Of a DNA stretch of 64,000 bases, positions 8,438-16,686 are shown in pieces. The DNA lies in contig DATGJP010000016.1 in assembly GCA_035295125.1 (NCBI GenBank), positions 1 to 64,000 of the forward strand, in the 5' to 3' direction. Source of the stretch: JAICMB01 sp035295125 (GTDB lineage: Bacteria > Acidobacteriota > Terriglobia > Bryobacterales > Bryobacteraceae). A program made the translations under genes and the position numbers. Every line of letters begins with the position of its first letter. The first letter of the stretch is position 1. The notes beneath the pieces were generated by a model that made no database searches, was not told the origin of the DNA, and was given only the letters and a program-made list of their open reading frames with translations.

Positions 8438-9295
8438 TTATGGCGCTTTGGGCGGCGCGGCATTGGCGGTGTCCGCCGCTGGTTGCGTTCTCGCGCTGAG
8501 ACGGACAATTGCGGCAGCAGCCTGGAATCGAAGCGCCTCATGCGAGCTGCTCAGATGCGTTTCCAGGACCGGGATAGCGGCCTCGTCGCCGCATTTTCCC
8601 AGGCCGCGCGCAGCGGCGGCTTTTACCAGCCAACTCGTGTCATCCTTCAGTGACCATTCCAGCAGTTGCACGGCTCGCGCGTCGCAATCCTTCGACAAAT
8701 ATTGCGCGGCCAATGCACGACCCGGGGCGCCGGAATCCTTCATCGCATCCTTGGCCACCGTAAACCCCATGGAGTAGGGGCCAAGAAGGGCGCCCGACGC
8801 TTCTTTGACGCCCATCATTGCAAGCTTCTTGGGGTCGTGCATGGTGCGCTTGGCGTCGCCGAGTGCGCCCCCGACAAAGCTCTTGGAGTCCTTGCGTTCG
8901 CGCATGAGGATTTCCTGGAACGTTGCCTTGCCACTGGGATCACCCAGGTCCCAAAGGGCTTTAGCCGCCGAAAAAGCGACCTCGCCGGACGGGTCATCGA
9001 GGGCGGCTTTCAGAGCGGGAATTGAAGCGGTAGCCTTCATTTCCCCCAACGCGGCGGCTGCAGTCTGCCGAACGTCGGATTCTTTGTCATTGGCCAGTGC
9101 GTTTTCGAGAGCTTTGACGGCCTGCGGCGATGGTCCCACCGCGGAAAGGGCGGCTAAGGCTTCCTTCCGGTGGTCCGGATTATTCGTGGACACACCTGCC
9201 GAGAGTACATCCCATGCCGTGCTGCCCGGTTGAGCCGAGAGCATAAAAGTCCCTCCGGCTAGGTAAACAATACACAGAATTGCCCTGGAACGCAT
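8438..9295 (-). CDS. Exported HEAT-repeat protein
   Basis: The ATG at 9295 follows a GGAGGGCGGGAG ribosome site and begins a signal peptide (MRSRAILCIVYLAGG, then a cleavable ...LSAQ). The mature protein is a run of about 30-residue helical pairs with the PBS-lyase/HEAT signature, for example ESDVRQTAAAALGEMK, DPSGEVAFSAAKALWDLGD, and near the end WLVKAAAARGLGKCGDEAAIP and HEALRFQAAAAIVRLS. A middle part (FVGGALGDAKRTM to APGRALAA) is less repetitive. HEAT repeats bind other proteins; no catalytic residues are seen. The partner is unknown. The AAA ATPase gene ends about 46 nt upstream on the same strand, so the two may be cotranscribed. Confidence 0.8.
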   Translation of the reverse strand: MRSRAILCIVYLAGGTFMLSAQPGSTAWDVLSAGVSTNNPDHRKEALAALSAVGPSPQAVKALENALANDKESDVRQTAAAALGEMKATASIPALKAALDDPSGEVAFSAAKALWDLGDPSGKATFQEILMRERKDSKSFVGGALGDAKRTMHDPKKLAMMGVKEASGALLGPYSMGFTVAKDAMKDSGAPGRALAAQYLSKDCDARAVQLLEWSLKDDTSWLVKAAAARGLGKCGDEAAIPVLETHLSSSHEALRFQAAAAIVRLSARTQPAADTANAAPPKAP

Positions 9296-9341
9296 ACACT
9301 CCCGCCCTCCGGGGCTCAGTGATGGCAATTCAAATGCCAGC

Positions 9342-10607
9342 TTAGCCCTTAGCGAAGTATAGCGCGGCGGCTCGCTCTAACTCCGGTTTTGTCATCTGTG
9401 GCGGGCGGTTTTCGTATCTCCCAATTGAGATCAGGATATTGCAGATATCGCCCGGGTAACAGGCGCGCAATTCCGACCGGCCTTCGCGCAGACAGAGCTT
9501 GCGCAGATGGTCGGCGCTATCCGGTTCAGCCAGCAGGTTGCTCTTCGCGGCCACGCGATTGAAGATCTGGTCGAACGCGTCCTTGTCAACAGCTTCGACG
9601 AAGATTTTGTTGTGAATACGGCGCAGGAACGCTTCGTCCGCCAGGTCGTTGGGCTCGAGGTTGGTGGAAAACACAACGAGCAGTTCGAACGGGATCTGGA
9701 ATTTCACGCCGTAGCGAAGCATGAGGTAATCCACGCGACGGTCCAGAGGGACGATCCAGCGATTCAACAGGTCGCGGGGTGACATGAGCTGGCGGCCGAA
9801 GTCGTCAATGATGAATATGCCATTGTTGGACTTCATCTGGAGCGGAGCAGCATAAATGCCGGAAGACTCGTCCAGGCGCAGTTCGAGCATACTCGGGATC
9901 AGCTCGCCGCCGACAACGATGCAAGGGCGCTTGCAGACCACCCAGCGCGGATCGACATCCTCGTCTTCAAGTTCCAGCTTGTGGTGTACGACAGGGTCAT
10001 ACAATGCTATGACTTGGCCGTCGACCTCGATGGCATACGGCAGCAGCACCGTGTCGCTATAGACGCGCAACATGCGTTCAGCAAGGCTGGTTTTGCCGTT
10101 TCCGGTGGGACCATAGATGAAGATCGAATTCTGTGAAATCAATGCCGGACCTAACTGGTCCAGGAGGCGATCGGAGACTACCAGGTCCGAAAAGGCGGCT
10201 TTGAGTGCGCGGCGGTCCACACGTACCTGCGCGGCCTGGGCTTTGGTCGCATTGTGGTAATCCTTCAGGGATACAGGCGCGGCGCCGGCATATTGTGTGA
10301 TCTGGAAACGCTCCGACGCGAGGTTCTTACCAGCCCCAGAAAGGGTAAAGTTGTAATCGTTGCCCGCCATCCCTTTCACTTCAACCAGTTGCTGGTTTCT
10401 CATGTGTTGGAACACAATGCTCAAAATCGGCACCGCGAGCCGCAGCTTGTTGCTGAGAGTCTGGAGGTTACTGAACCCTTCCAGCAGCAGGCGGCGCAAC
10501 ACGAGGTCGACGACCAGGGTCTGCGGGATGCCGAGTTCTTCAAAGGTTTGTGGCGTTTTGGGCGCGAAAGAACGCAGCGCGCGTGTGTTCATCGGGAGTG
10601 CTGACAT
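9342..10607 (-). CDS. AAA-type ATPase with N-terminal winged helix
   Basis: The 421-residue cytoplasmic protein has an N-terminal winged-helix-like region (about 15-100). The ATPase core has Walker A GPTGNGKTS, Walker B IFIIDDFG, a sensor-1 strand VVFSTNLEPNDLADE, and an arginine finger candidate in AFLRRIHNK. The catalytic residue next to the Walker B Asp is Asp rather than Glu. Its start lies 95 nt from the start of the divergent secretin-like gene, so a link to a secretion or pilus system is possible but not shown. A generic ATP-dependent remodeller is equally possible. The start ATG at 10607 has an AAGG 4-7 nt upstream; a second ATG at 10592 cannot be excluded. Confidence 0.75.
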   Translation of the reverse strand: MSALPMNTRALRSFAPKTPQTFEELGIPQTLVVDLVLRRLLLEGFSNLQTLSNKLRLAVPILSIVFQHMRNQQLVEVKGMAGNDYNFTLSGAGKNLASERFQITQYAGAAPVSLKDYHNATKAQAAQVRVDRRALKAAFSDLVVSDRLLDQLGPALISQNSIFIYGPTGNGKTSLAERMLRVYSDTVLLPYAIEVDGQVIALYDPVVHHKLELEDEDVDPRWVVCKRPCIVVGGELIPSMLELRLDESSGIYAAPLQMKSNNGIFIIDDFGRQLMSPRDLLNRWIVPLDRRVDYLMLRYGVKFQIPFELLVVFSTNLEPNDLADEAFLRRIHNKIFVEAVDKDAFDQIFNRVAAKSNLLAEPDSADHLRKLCLREGRSELRACYPGDICNILISIGRYENRPPQMTKPELERAAALYFAKG

Positions 10608-10701
10608 AGACCTTGCCTGTCATTCAGCTATCGTCCGGGGTTGGTGTCGAGTTTAGGCCGGGTATGCACGTTCAGCGCCGGGCGGCCGTCTAACATTTCT
10701 A

Positions 10702-12099
10702 GTGAAAGTTTCGGTGTTCCTGCTCCTGGTAGCCTGCGCCGTGGTGTCTCTGGGCGATGAGACAAAGGCCCCCGCGCCAGCCGACCCCGCCGTGACAGGA
10801 ACGATCACAGATGCCGAAATTGCCGAAGCGGCGCGCCAACCCCTGCCTCCTCGCGAACTTAAAGCCGACCCCGGACGCCAGAACTTTGACCTGAAAGGCG
10901 ATTCCAAGGCGCTGTTCGAGAAGGTTGCTGGCGCATTCCACCTGCTGGTGGTTTTCGACAGCGGGTACCAGCCTACCAAGGAATTCCGGCTGCAATTGAG
11001 CGGAGTCGACTACAAAGAGGCGCTGCGTGCGCTGCAGGACGCCGCAGATTCGTTCGTCGTACCGGTCGGCGACCGGTTGATCCTGGTGGCGAACGATACC
11101 CAGCAAAAACGAACGGAGCTGGAGAGCACGGCATCGATTATGATTCCGGTCCCAGAGACGATTTCGACCCAGGAGGTGAACGAGCTGGCCACGGCTGTCC
11201 GCGGCACGCTCGACCTCCAAAAGCTGACCATCGATTCGACCCGACGCCTGGTCCTTATCCGCGACCGGGTCTGGAAAGTTCGGGCGGCCGAGACGATATT
11301 TCACGACCTGATGCAACCGAGAGCCCAGGTTGCAATTGAGTTGCAGATACTGGCTTCGGACCAAAGCACGTCGAAACATTACGGGCTGCAACTGCCGACC
11401 GCTTCTTCCCTGGTGTCGTTCGGCCATGGCTTGACGGGATGGCCGGTAAACCAGCTTTCCCTGCCAGCCGGATTCGCGCGTTTTCTGACGTTTGGCGGTG
11501 GGGCAACGTTCCTGGGGCTGGGAATTGCTGATTCCACGCTATTCGCCACAGCCACCAGGTCGACGTCTAAAAGCTTGTTCGATTCGGAATTGGTAGCACT
11601 CGACGGCCAGCCGGCCTCTTTGCACGTTGGGGATAAATACCCCTTGGTCACGGGCCTTTACCTCACCACGCCTGGAACGAACGGCTACATTCCGCCGCCC
11701 CAGTTCAGTTTCGAGGATCTGGGCCTGATCTTGAAAGTCACCCCTCACGTTCACGGGTTGGACGAGGTGACGCTCGAAGTCAATGCCGAGTTCAAACTGC
11801 TAGGAGCAGGCGGCTTCAATGGGATTCCGGATATAGCATCGCGGAAGTTCGAGTCGAAAGTGAGGCTGATAAACGGCCAGTGGGCCATTCTGGCGGGTCT
11901 CCTCACGGTGCAGGACGTCAAGACCATTACTGGCATCCCTGGACTCACGCTGATTCCGTTCCTGCACGAAACCACAACAAGCCGCGATCGCAGCGAAACG
12001 CTCATCATCCTCAAGCCTCACCTGCTGGTGATGCCCCCGACCGAAGCAGTTACGCACACCGTATGGATTGGGACTGAGACCAAGGGCCGGAATCTCTAG
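10702..12099 (+). CDS. Short secretin-like protein (type II/III secretion, GspD/PilQ C-domain)
   Basis: The 465-residue protein starts with a GTG and a signal peptide (KVSVFLLLVACAVVSLG). Residues 60-150 resemble the secretin/TonB short N-terminal ring domain (DSKALFEKVAGAFHLLVVFDSGY). A second ring domain follows (ELATAVRGTLDLQKLTID). The C-terminal half is a secretin core: QVAIELQILASDQ, LKVTPHVHGLDEVTLEVNA, and the closing INGQWAILAGLL ... GIPGLTLIPFL ... LIILKPHLL. At 465 residues it is shorter than a classical GspD, with few N-domains. It should sit in the outer membrane. The only possible partner nearby is the divergent AAA ATPase gene; no pseudopilins or inner-membrane parts are present. 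Confidence 0.8.
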   Translation: MKVSVFLLLVACAVVSLGDETKAPAPADPAVTGTITDAEIAEAARQPLPPRELKADPGRQNFDLKGDSKALFEKVAGAFHLLVVFDSGYQPTKEFRLQLSGVDYKEALRALQDAADSFVVPVGDRLILVANDTQQKRTELESTASIMIPVPETISTQEVNELATAVRGTLDLQKLTIDSTRRLVLIRDRVWKVRAAETIFHDLMQPRAQVAIELQILASDQSTSKHYGLQLPTASSLVSFGHGLTGWPVNQLSLPAGFARFLTFGGGATFLGLGIADSTLFATATRSTSKSLFDSELVALDGQPASLHVGDKYPLVTGLYLTTPGTNGYIPPPQFSFEDLGLILKVTPHVHGLDEVTLEVNAEFKLLGAGGFNGIPDIASRKFESKVRLINGQWAILAGLLTVQDVKTITGIPGLTLIPFLHETTTSRDRSETLIILKPHLLVMPPTEAVTHTVWIGTETKGRNL

Positions 12100-12123
12100 C
12101 AGACGGTACGCTAATGTTGAAGC

Positions 12124-13164
12124 ATGTCCAAAATGCTCGAGGAGATACGCGAGCAGCCGTCAGCGCTGGAGCGTACCCTCAAAGAGGAACTGGGGGAGAT
12201 TGAGCGGTTAAGAGAGCGGCTGCTGAAGCGTAAGCCTCGTCTTGTCATGCTCGCCGCCCGAGGCACCTCGGATAATGCTGCGCAGTTTGGCCGTTATTTG
12301 CTGGAAATTACTACTGGGATCCCGGTTTCTCTGGCCGCGCCTTCGATTTTCACGCTCTATAATGCGTCGGTGCAGTTCGATGACGTGCTGGTCATCGCGA
12401 TTTCGCAGTCGGGAGAGTCTACCGACACGAACCGGGTGCTGGAGCGTGCCAAGGAGCAGGGCGCGCTCACGATTGGAATCACAAATGAACCCGCGAGCTC
12501 GCTGGCTCGTCTTGCGGAGCATACGTTTCTGGTTCGCGCGGGCAAGGAAAAGAGTGTCGCGGCAACCAAGACGTATACCGGACAGCTCCTGGTGCTGTAC
12601 CTTGTCGCTTATGCGCTAGGCGCGGCCATACACACCGACGATCTGGCACGGCTCGCGGACTGGGCGAATACCGCCCTTGGTCTCGAAAGCGAGATCGGCG
12701 AGCGTTCGGAACGATACCGGTTCATGAACCAGGCCGTAGTGATCGGGCGCGGGCTCAATTATGCGAATGCATTCGAGTTTGCCTTGAAGCTGATGGAGAC
12801 CTGTTACGTGGTGGCGGAGCGGTTCTCGGCGGCCGACCTCATGCACGGGCCGATTGCCATGGTTGAGGCGTCGTTTCCGGCGTTTCTGTTCACTCCACCG
12901 GGAGTGACGTGGCCGGGTATGCGCGACATGATCGAGAAGCTGGCGCAGCTCCAGGCCGAGGCGATGATCATTACCGACCGCAGCAATTCTGAAGCGCTTA
13001 AGCTGGCGAGCCGGTCGATTTGTCTGCCGCTCACGCTGGCGGAGATGTATACGCCCATTCCTTACATCATTCCGGCGCAGTTGTTTGCGGCGCAGTTGGC
13101 GAGCCAGAAGGGGTTGAATCCAGACCAGCCGCGGACGTTGAGCAAGGTGACCCGGACCATGTGA
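12124..13164 (+). CDS. SIS-domain sugar-phosphate isomerase/deaminase (GlmS-C/NagB-II like)
   Basis: The 346-residue protein contains two SIS domains, the architecture of the GlmS isomerase half and of NagB-II/AgaS amino-sugar deaminases. The first has MLAARGTSDNAAQFGRYLLE and the sugar-phosphate binding ISQSGESTDT; the second has VVIGRGLNYANAFEFALKLMET and ends in the conserved DQPRTLSKVT. A glutaminase domain is absent, so it is not a full glucosamine synthase. Conversion of glucosamine-6-phosphate to fructose-6-phosphate and ammonia, or a related isomerisation, is likely in the cytoplasm. It lies 24 nt after the secretin-like gene on the same strand, but no functional link is apparent. Confidence 0.85.
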   Translation: MSKMLEEIREQPSALERTLKEELGEIERLRERLLKRKPRLVMLAARGTSDNAAQFGRYLLEITTGIPVSLAAPSIFTLYNASVQFDDVLVIAISQSGESTDTNRVLERAKEQGALTIGITNEPASSLARLAEHTFLVRAGKEKSVAATKTYTGQLLVLYLVAYALGAAIHTDDLARLADWANTALGLESEIGERSERYRFMNQAVVIGRGLNYANAFEFALKLMETCYVVAERFSAADLMHGPIAMVEASFPAFLFTPPGVTWPGMRDMIEKLAQLQAEAMIITDRSNSEALKLASRSICLPLTLAEMYTPIPYIIPAQLFAAQLASQKGLNPDQPRTLSKVTRTM

Positions 13165-13191
13165 TTATTCGAACCTCGGGTTGATACCAAG

Positions 13192-13227
13192 AAAAAAGCC
13201 CACGGTCGTTTTGGGACGACCGTGGGC
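13192..13227 (-). terminator. Rho-independent terminator of the M48 gene
   Basis: A perfect 12-bp stem (GCCCACGGTCGT at 13198-13209 with its complement at 13216-13227) with a 6-nt loop. Read on the minus strand it is followed by six T (13197-13192). It lies 31 nt beyond the stop of the M48 protease gene. Confidence 0.93.
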
Positions 13228-13258
13228 CACGTTTCAGCTTGCGGGTGGGAGGATAACT

Positions 13259-14269
13259 CTATTGCGAATCCGGGCGCCGTTTGAGAGTCGGGCGCTCGTC
13301 TTCGTCAGCCTTCGGCTTGTTACCGTTTTCGTCGGCGTCTACCGGGCCCGTGGTCGAGCCAGGAGTGCGGCGGAGCCGAGGCTTATTCAAATCCTTGTCG
13401 TCGATCTTGCGGCGGTTGTGCATGGCGAGCAACCGCGCTTTGACGTCGTTGAACTCAGACGTATTCAGCACGTATTCCGGTTTCGCCTTCAGGATCTCTT
13501 GAATGTTCTTCTGGGCGGCGCGAACGCGGTCGTCGGTCAGAGGGTGCGTCGAGAACACCTTTGCCATGGTGCCGGGCTTACGCTTTTCCAGAGTCTCTAT
13601 CTTTTCGAAAAAGTCCACGAAGGCGGTCGGGTCGTAACCGGTCTTGTACATGTATTCCAAGCCCAGCATGTCCGCCTCGGATTCCATCGCGCGCGAGAAC
13701 TTGAGGAAGCCGACCGGGATTAGAACGCTGGCTGCCTGTCGAATTCCATAACCGGCCCAACCACCCATGAAGATGAGCGGAATGGTTGCCAGGTTGGCGA
13801 TCTCGCCCTTGGTAGCCTGCCTCGTACCGTGCCGAGCCGCGACGTGCGCAATTTCATGGGCCATCACGCCGGCGAGTTCTGCTTCGTTGTCGGCCTTGGC
13901 GATCAAACCCGTATAAACAAAGAAAAAGCCGCCGGGCAATGCGAAAGCGTTCACGTCTTCCGCATCGATCACCTTAATGGTGAATGGCACCTTGGCGTCC
14001 GAGTTTCGTACCAGGTTCTGCCCGATGCGATTGACGTACTCGGCGATTACCGGGTCGTCCACGATCTTGGACTGCCGCTCAACATCCTGTGCGAGGGCTT
14101 TACCGAGGGCAATCTCCTTCTCAATCGAGTAGAAGTTGACCCCCTTGCCGACATCGCGGTTGCCGATCTCGTCCGGATCCTTTTCCTTCTTGTCTCCGGC
14201 GTACCCGGCCATAGTGGCAAATGCGAGGGTGGCGAGAAGACCTAAACTAACAGGAAATAAGCGTTTCAT
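13259..14269 (-). CDS. M48-family zinc metalloprotease (BepA/LoiP-like), exported
   Basis: The 336-residue protein has a signal peptide (KRLFPVSLGLLATLAFATMAGYAG). The catalytic zinc site HEIAH is at 138-142 followed by VAARHG, and the third ligand region SRAMESEAD is near 192-200. A hydrophobic stretch around 157-187 (ATIPLIFMGGWAGYGIRQAA) is typical of the family. The C-terminal tail is short, charged and lacks the TPR domain of BepA. Family members act in the periplasm on misfolded outer-membrane proteins. The ribosome site CAGGAGCC precedes the ATG, and a strong terminator follows. It is divergent from the class V aminotransferase gene. Confidence 0.92.
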   Translation of the reverse strand: MKRLFPVSLGLLATLAFATMAGYAGDKKEKDPDEIGNRDVGKGVNFYSIEKEIALGKALAQDVERQSKIVDDPVIAEYVNRIGQNLVRNSDAKVPFTIKVIDAEDVNAFALPGGFFFVYTGLIAKADNEAELAGVMAHEIAHVAARHGTRQATKGEIANLATIPLIFMGGWAGYGIRQAASVLIPVGFLKFSRAMESEADMLGLEYMYKTGYDPTAFVDFFEKIETLEKRKPGTMAKVFSTHPLTDDRVRAAQKNIQEILKAKPEYVLNTSEFNDVKARLLAMHNRRKIDDKDLNKPRLRRTPGSTTGPVDADENGNKPKADEDERPTLKRRPDSQ

Positions 14270-14338
14270 CGGGCGGCTCCTGGAGAGGCTACTGTTTTCA
14301 GTATAGACCCTTCATTTAGTAAACGTATAGTGGAGGAG

Positions 14339-15484
14339 ATGAGTTTCGGTGAAAGATCAACAAATCTTCATTCGCCGCTGTGGCTGGAGTATCGCAACGA
14401 ATTCCCCGTTACCGAGCGGCTCGTCTACTTGAACCACGCAGGTGTAGCACCACTCTGTCGGCCGGCGGCTATCGCCATGAAACGCCTCGCGGACGATGTA
14501 TGTGAATTCGGTTCGCTTCACTATGGTGAATGGGAAGCAGCCTACGACGGTTTGCGTAATGCTGCCGCAAAACTGATTCATGCTCAGGCTTCCGAGATTG
14601 CCATAGTTAAGAACACGTCGGAAGGGATCGCGACTGTCGCAATGGGGCTGGATTGGCGGCCAGGCGACCGGGTGGTGGGGTTTCGCGAGGAGTTTCCCGC
14701 CAACTTCTATCCCTGGCAGCGCCTGGAAACGAAGGGCGTGAAAATCACGTGGTTATCGATCTACGACCCGCTCGACCGAATCGACGAGGCGTGCCGCGGG
14801 GCGCGATTGCTGGCCATCAGCTTCGTCCAGTATCTGAGCGGTTACCGGGCGAACATCAACGCCATTGGCGACATCTGCCGGCGGCACAACTGTTTCTTCA
14901 TGGTGGATGCGATTCAGGGGATGGGCGCTTTTCCGCTGGATGTTGAGGCGGCGCATATCGATGCGTTGGCTGCTGACGGCCATAAATGGATGCTGGGGCC
15001 GGAAGGCTGTGGGATCCTTTATGTCCGCCGAGATCGGCAGGATTCGATCGAGCCGGTGGAGTTCGGCTACACGAACATCGCGAATTATGCCGATTACGCC
15101 AGCCGGCATATGAATCTGCGCAACGACGCCGGGAGGTATGAGCCGGGCACGCTGAACACGATTGGGATCTTCGGGTTGCGGGCGGCGCTGGAGTTTATTC
15201 TTGAAGTGGGAGTGGACGGTATCGGGTCACAGGTTCAGAAGATCGCCGACCTGGCGGCCCAGGGTGCCATAGAGAAAGGATACGAAGTCCTTGGAGATCG
15301 TACTCCCGCTACCGGAGCCGGGATCGTCGCGATTCGTAAACCCGGGCTCGATAACCGGGCCGTTGTTACTCACCTGAAGGAAAATGGCCTGATCGCGGCG
15401 GCGCGATCCGAGTGGATACGCCTGTCGCCTCATTTTTATATCAGTCCGGATGACGTCGGCCGGCTTGTGGAAATTCTGCCATGA
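14339..15484 (+). CDS. PLP-dependent class V aminotransferase / cysteine desulfurase-like
   Basis: A protein of about 381 residues with the class V fold: LNHAGVAPLCRP near the start, NTSEGIATVAMGL for phosphate contact, an MVDAIQGMGAFPLDV segment with the Asp that holds the pyridine nitrogen, and ADGHKWMLGPEGCG with the Schiff-base Lys. A late cysteine-loop nucleophile as in IscS is not clear, so a general aminotransferase or a kynureninase/desulfurase relative is possible. The substrate is not assigned. The start is uncertain: an ATG at 14339 lies 8 nt after a TATAGT box, while a GTG at 14330 is also in frame. Confidence 0.85.
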   Translation: MSFGERSTNLHSPLWLEYRNEFPVTERLVYLNHAGVAPLCRPAAIAMKRLADDVCEFGSLHYGEWEAAYDGLRNAAAKLIHAQASEIAIVKNTSEGIATVAMGLDWRPGDRVVGFREEFPANFYPWQRLETKGVKITWLSIYDPLDRIDEACRGARLLAISFVQYLSGYRANINAIGDICRRHNCFFMVDAIQGMGAFPLDVEAAHIDALAADGHKWMLGPEGCGILYVRRDRQDSIEPVEFGYTNIANYADYASRHMNLRNDAGRYEPGTLNTIGIFGLRAALEFILEVGVDGIGSQVQKIADLAAQGAIEKGYEVLGDRTPATGAGIVAIRKPGLDNRAVVTHLKENGLIAAARSEWIRLSPHFYISPDDVGRLVEILP

Positions 15485-15610
15485 TCGCGGTGGCCGAAGT
15501 CCACCACCTTGGCCGCAAAGCACCAAAGGCATATGCCGGATGTATTTGACTTCATGTGCGTTTCGGCTTGGAACGTAAACTGCCTGAAGAGCGTCGGGTT
15601 GAGTGAAAAG

Positions 15611-16585
15611 ATGATAAAACGACATTCCCTTACGATCCGATTTGCTTTCGCTGTAGCACTTGCTGCGATTTCTCTTCCTGCTCAGGACCAACAACAGCCG
15701 CCCCCGGAACCGCAGGGTCCGCCGGAGGCGCAAGCTCCGCCGCCCTCGACTGGAGGCGGTTGGCGCAGGTTCGGGGACTCGCCGGCTCAGGCGGCTCCCG
15801 GGCAACTTGCTCCGGCACAACAAGCGCCGGCACAAATGGGGCCGGTCGCCCCGTCAGACTTGACGATCCCAGCGGGGAATTGGGTCACCGTTCGCATAGG
15901 TCAGCCGCTTTCGAGCGACCACAATCAGCCTGGCGACGTGTTCATGGGAACACTGGCGGAGCCGATCGTTGTAAATGGGTTCGTAGTAGCTCGGCGTGGA
16001 CAACAGGTGAGTGGCCGCGTGGCGTCGGTGGATAAAGGCGGGCGCGTGAAAGGTACATCGTCACTCGGCGTCGAGATCACGGAAATCGGTCTTGCGGACG
16101 GACAGCAAGTGCCGGTGCATACGCGTTTGATCGAGCGGCGTGCTGGAACGTCTGTGGGGCGCGATGCCGCCGCTGTTGGTACCACGACCGGCTTGGGCGC
16201 GGCGATTGGCGCAGCGGTTGACGGCGGATTCGGTGCGGGCATGGGCGCCATTGGCGGTGCGGTGGTCAGCACGATCGGTGTTCTTTCGACCCGCGGTCAC
16301 GCGACTGTAGTTTATCCGGAAACTCCGCTTACGTTCCGGCTGGAAGGGCCGGTAGCCATTACGAGCCGCACGCCCGAAGCGTTCGCGCCCGTTCAGCAGG
16401 AAGACTACAATCGTATGCCCGCCCGCTACGGCAACCAGGGACCTGGGCAGCGGATGTACGGGCCGCCCGCTTACGGTTACGCGTATCCGGCGTACCCATA
16501 CTATGGCGGGTTCTATCCATACTGGGGTCCGAGCGTCTACTTCTACTCGGGTCCGCGGTTCTATCGCGGCTTTAGAAGGTGGTAA
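15611..16585 (+). CDS. Exported Pro-rich protein with glycine-zipper segment
   Basis: The ATG at 15611 begins a signal peptide ending in AISLPAQ. The mature N-terminus is Pro/Gln/Ala-rich (about 55 residues). A beta-rich domain follows (LTIPAGNWVTVRIGQPLSS to VPVHTRLIERR) resembling lipoprotein-type domains that carry a DHNQPGDVFMGTL turn. Then comes an Ala/Gly segment (TTTGLGAAIGAAVDGGFGAGMGAIGG pattern, broken here) that fits a glycine-zipper membrane insert. The C-terminus is Tyr/Pro/Gly-rich (YGYAYPAYPYYGGFYPY). The function is unknown; an envelope-associated role is inferred only from this layout. It is a single gene upstream of a REP-like hairpin. Confidence 0.65.
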   Translation: MIKRHSLTIRFAFAVALAAISLPAQDQQQPPPEPQGPPEAQAPPPSTGGGWRRFGDSPAQAAPGQLAPAQQAPAQMGPVAPSDLTIPAGNWVTVRIGQPLSSDHNQPGDVFMGTLAEPIVVNGFVVARRGQQVSGRVASVDKGGRVKGTSSLGVEITEIGLADGQQVPVHTRLIERRAGTSVGRDAAAVGTTTGLGAAIGAAVDGGFGAGMGAIGGAVVSTIGVLSTRGHATVVYPETPLTFRLEGPVAITSRTPEAFAPVQQEDYNRMPARYGNQGPGQRMYGPPAYGYAYPAYPYYGGFYPYWGPSVYFYSGPRFYRGFRRW

Positions 16586-16604
16586 GACGAGTCTCACCGA
16601 GAAC

Positions 16605-16629
16605 GCGCAGGCGAAACCGCCTGCGCCAC
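16605..16629. repeat. REP-like hairpin repeat, copy 1
   Basis: A 9-bp inverted repeat, GCGCAGGCG (16605-16613) and CGCCTGCGC (16618-16626), with loop AAAC, followed by CAC. The same design (GCAGGCG-AAAN-CGCCTGC, then CAC) recurs at 24591-24615 and in decayed form at 29916-29940. It follows the glycine-zipper gene. No T-run follows, so it is not a standard terminator. Confidence 0.7.
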
Positions 16630-16667
16630 TTTGGGTTTTCGCATTGAGTTTAGACTTGTCTTACTAC

Positions 16668-16676
16668 TGGTACACT
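16668..16676 (+). promoter_or_regulatory. Extended -10 promoter of the polyprenyl synthase gene
   Basis: TGG followed by TACACT forms an extended -10 box (TGN-TANNNT). It ends 10 nt before the ATG at 16687, so transcription would start within a few bases of the codon. No -35 box at the usual distance is seen. Confidence 0.4.
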
Positions 16677-16686
16677 GAGAGAACCC

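Noticed and set aside
13181..13723. A long plus-strand reading frame opposite the M48 protease gene
   Set aside because: It mirrors the M48 frame with clear HEIAH and ESEAD motifs, has no recognisable domain and is an antisense shadow.
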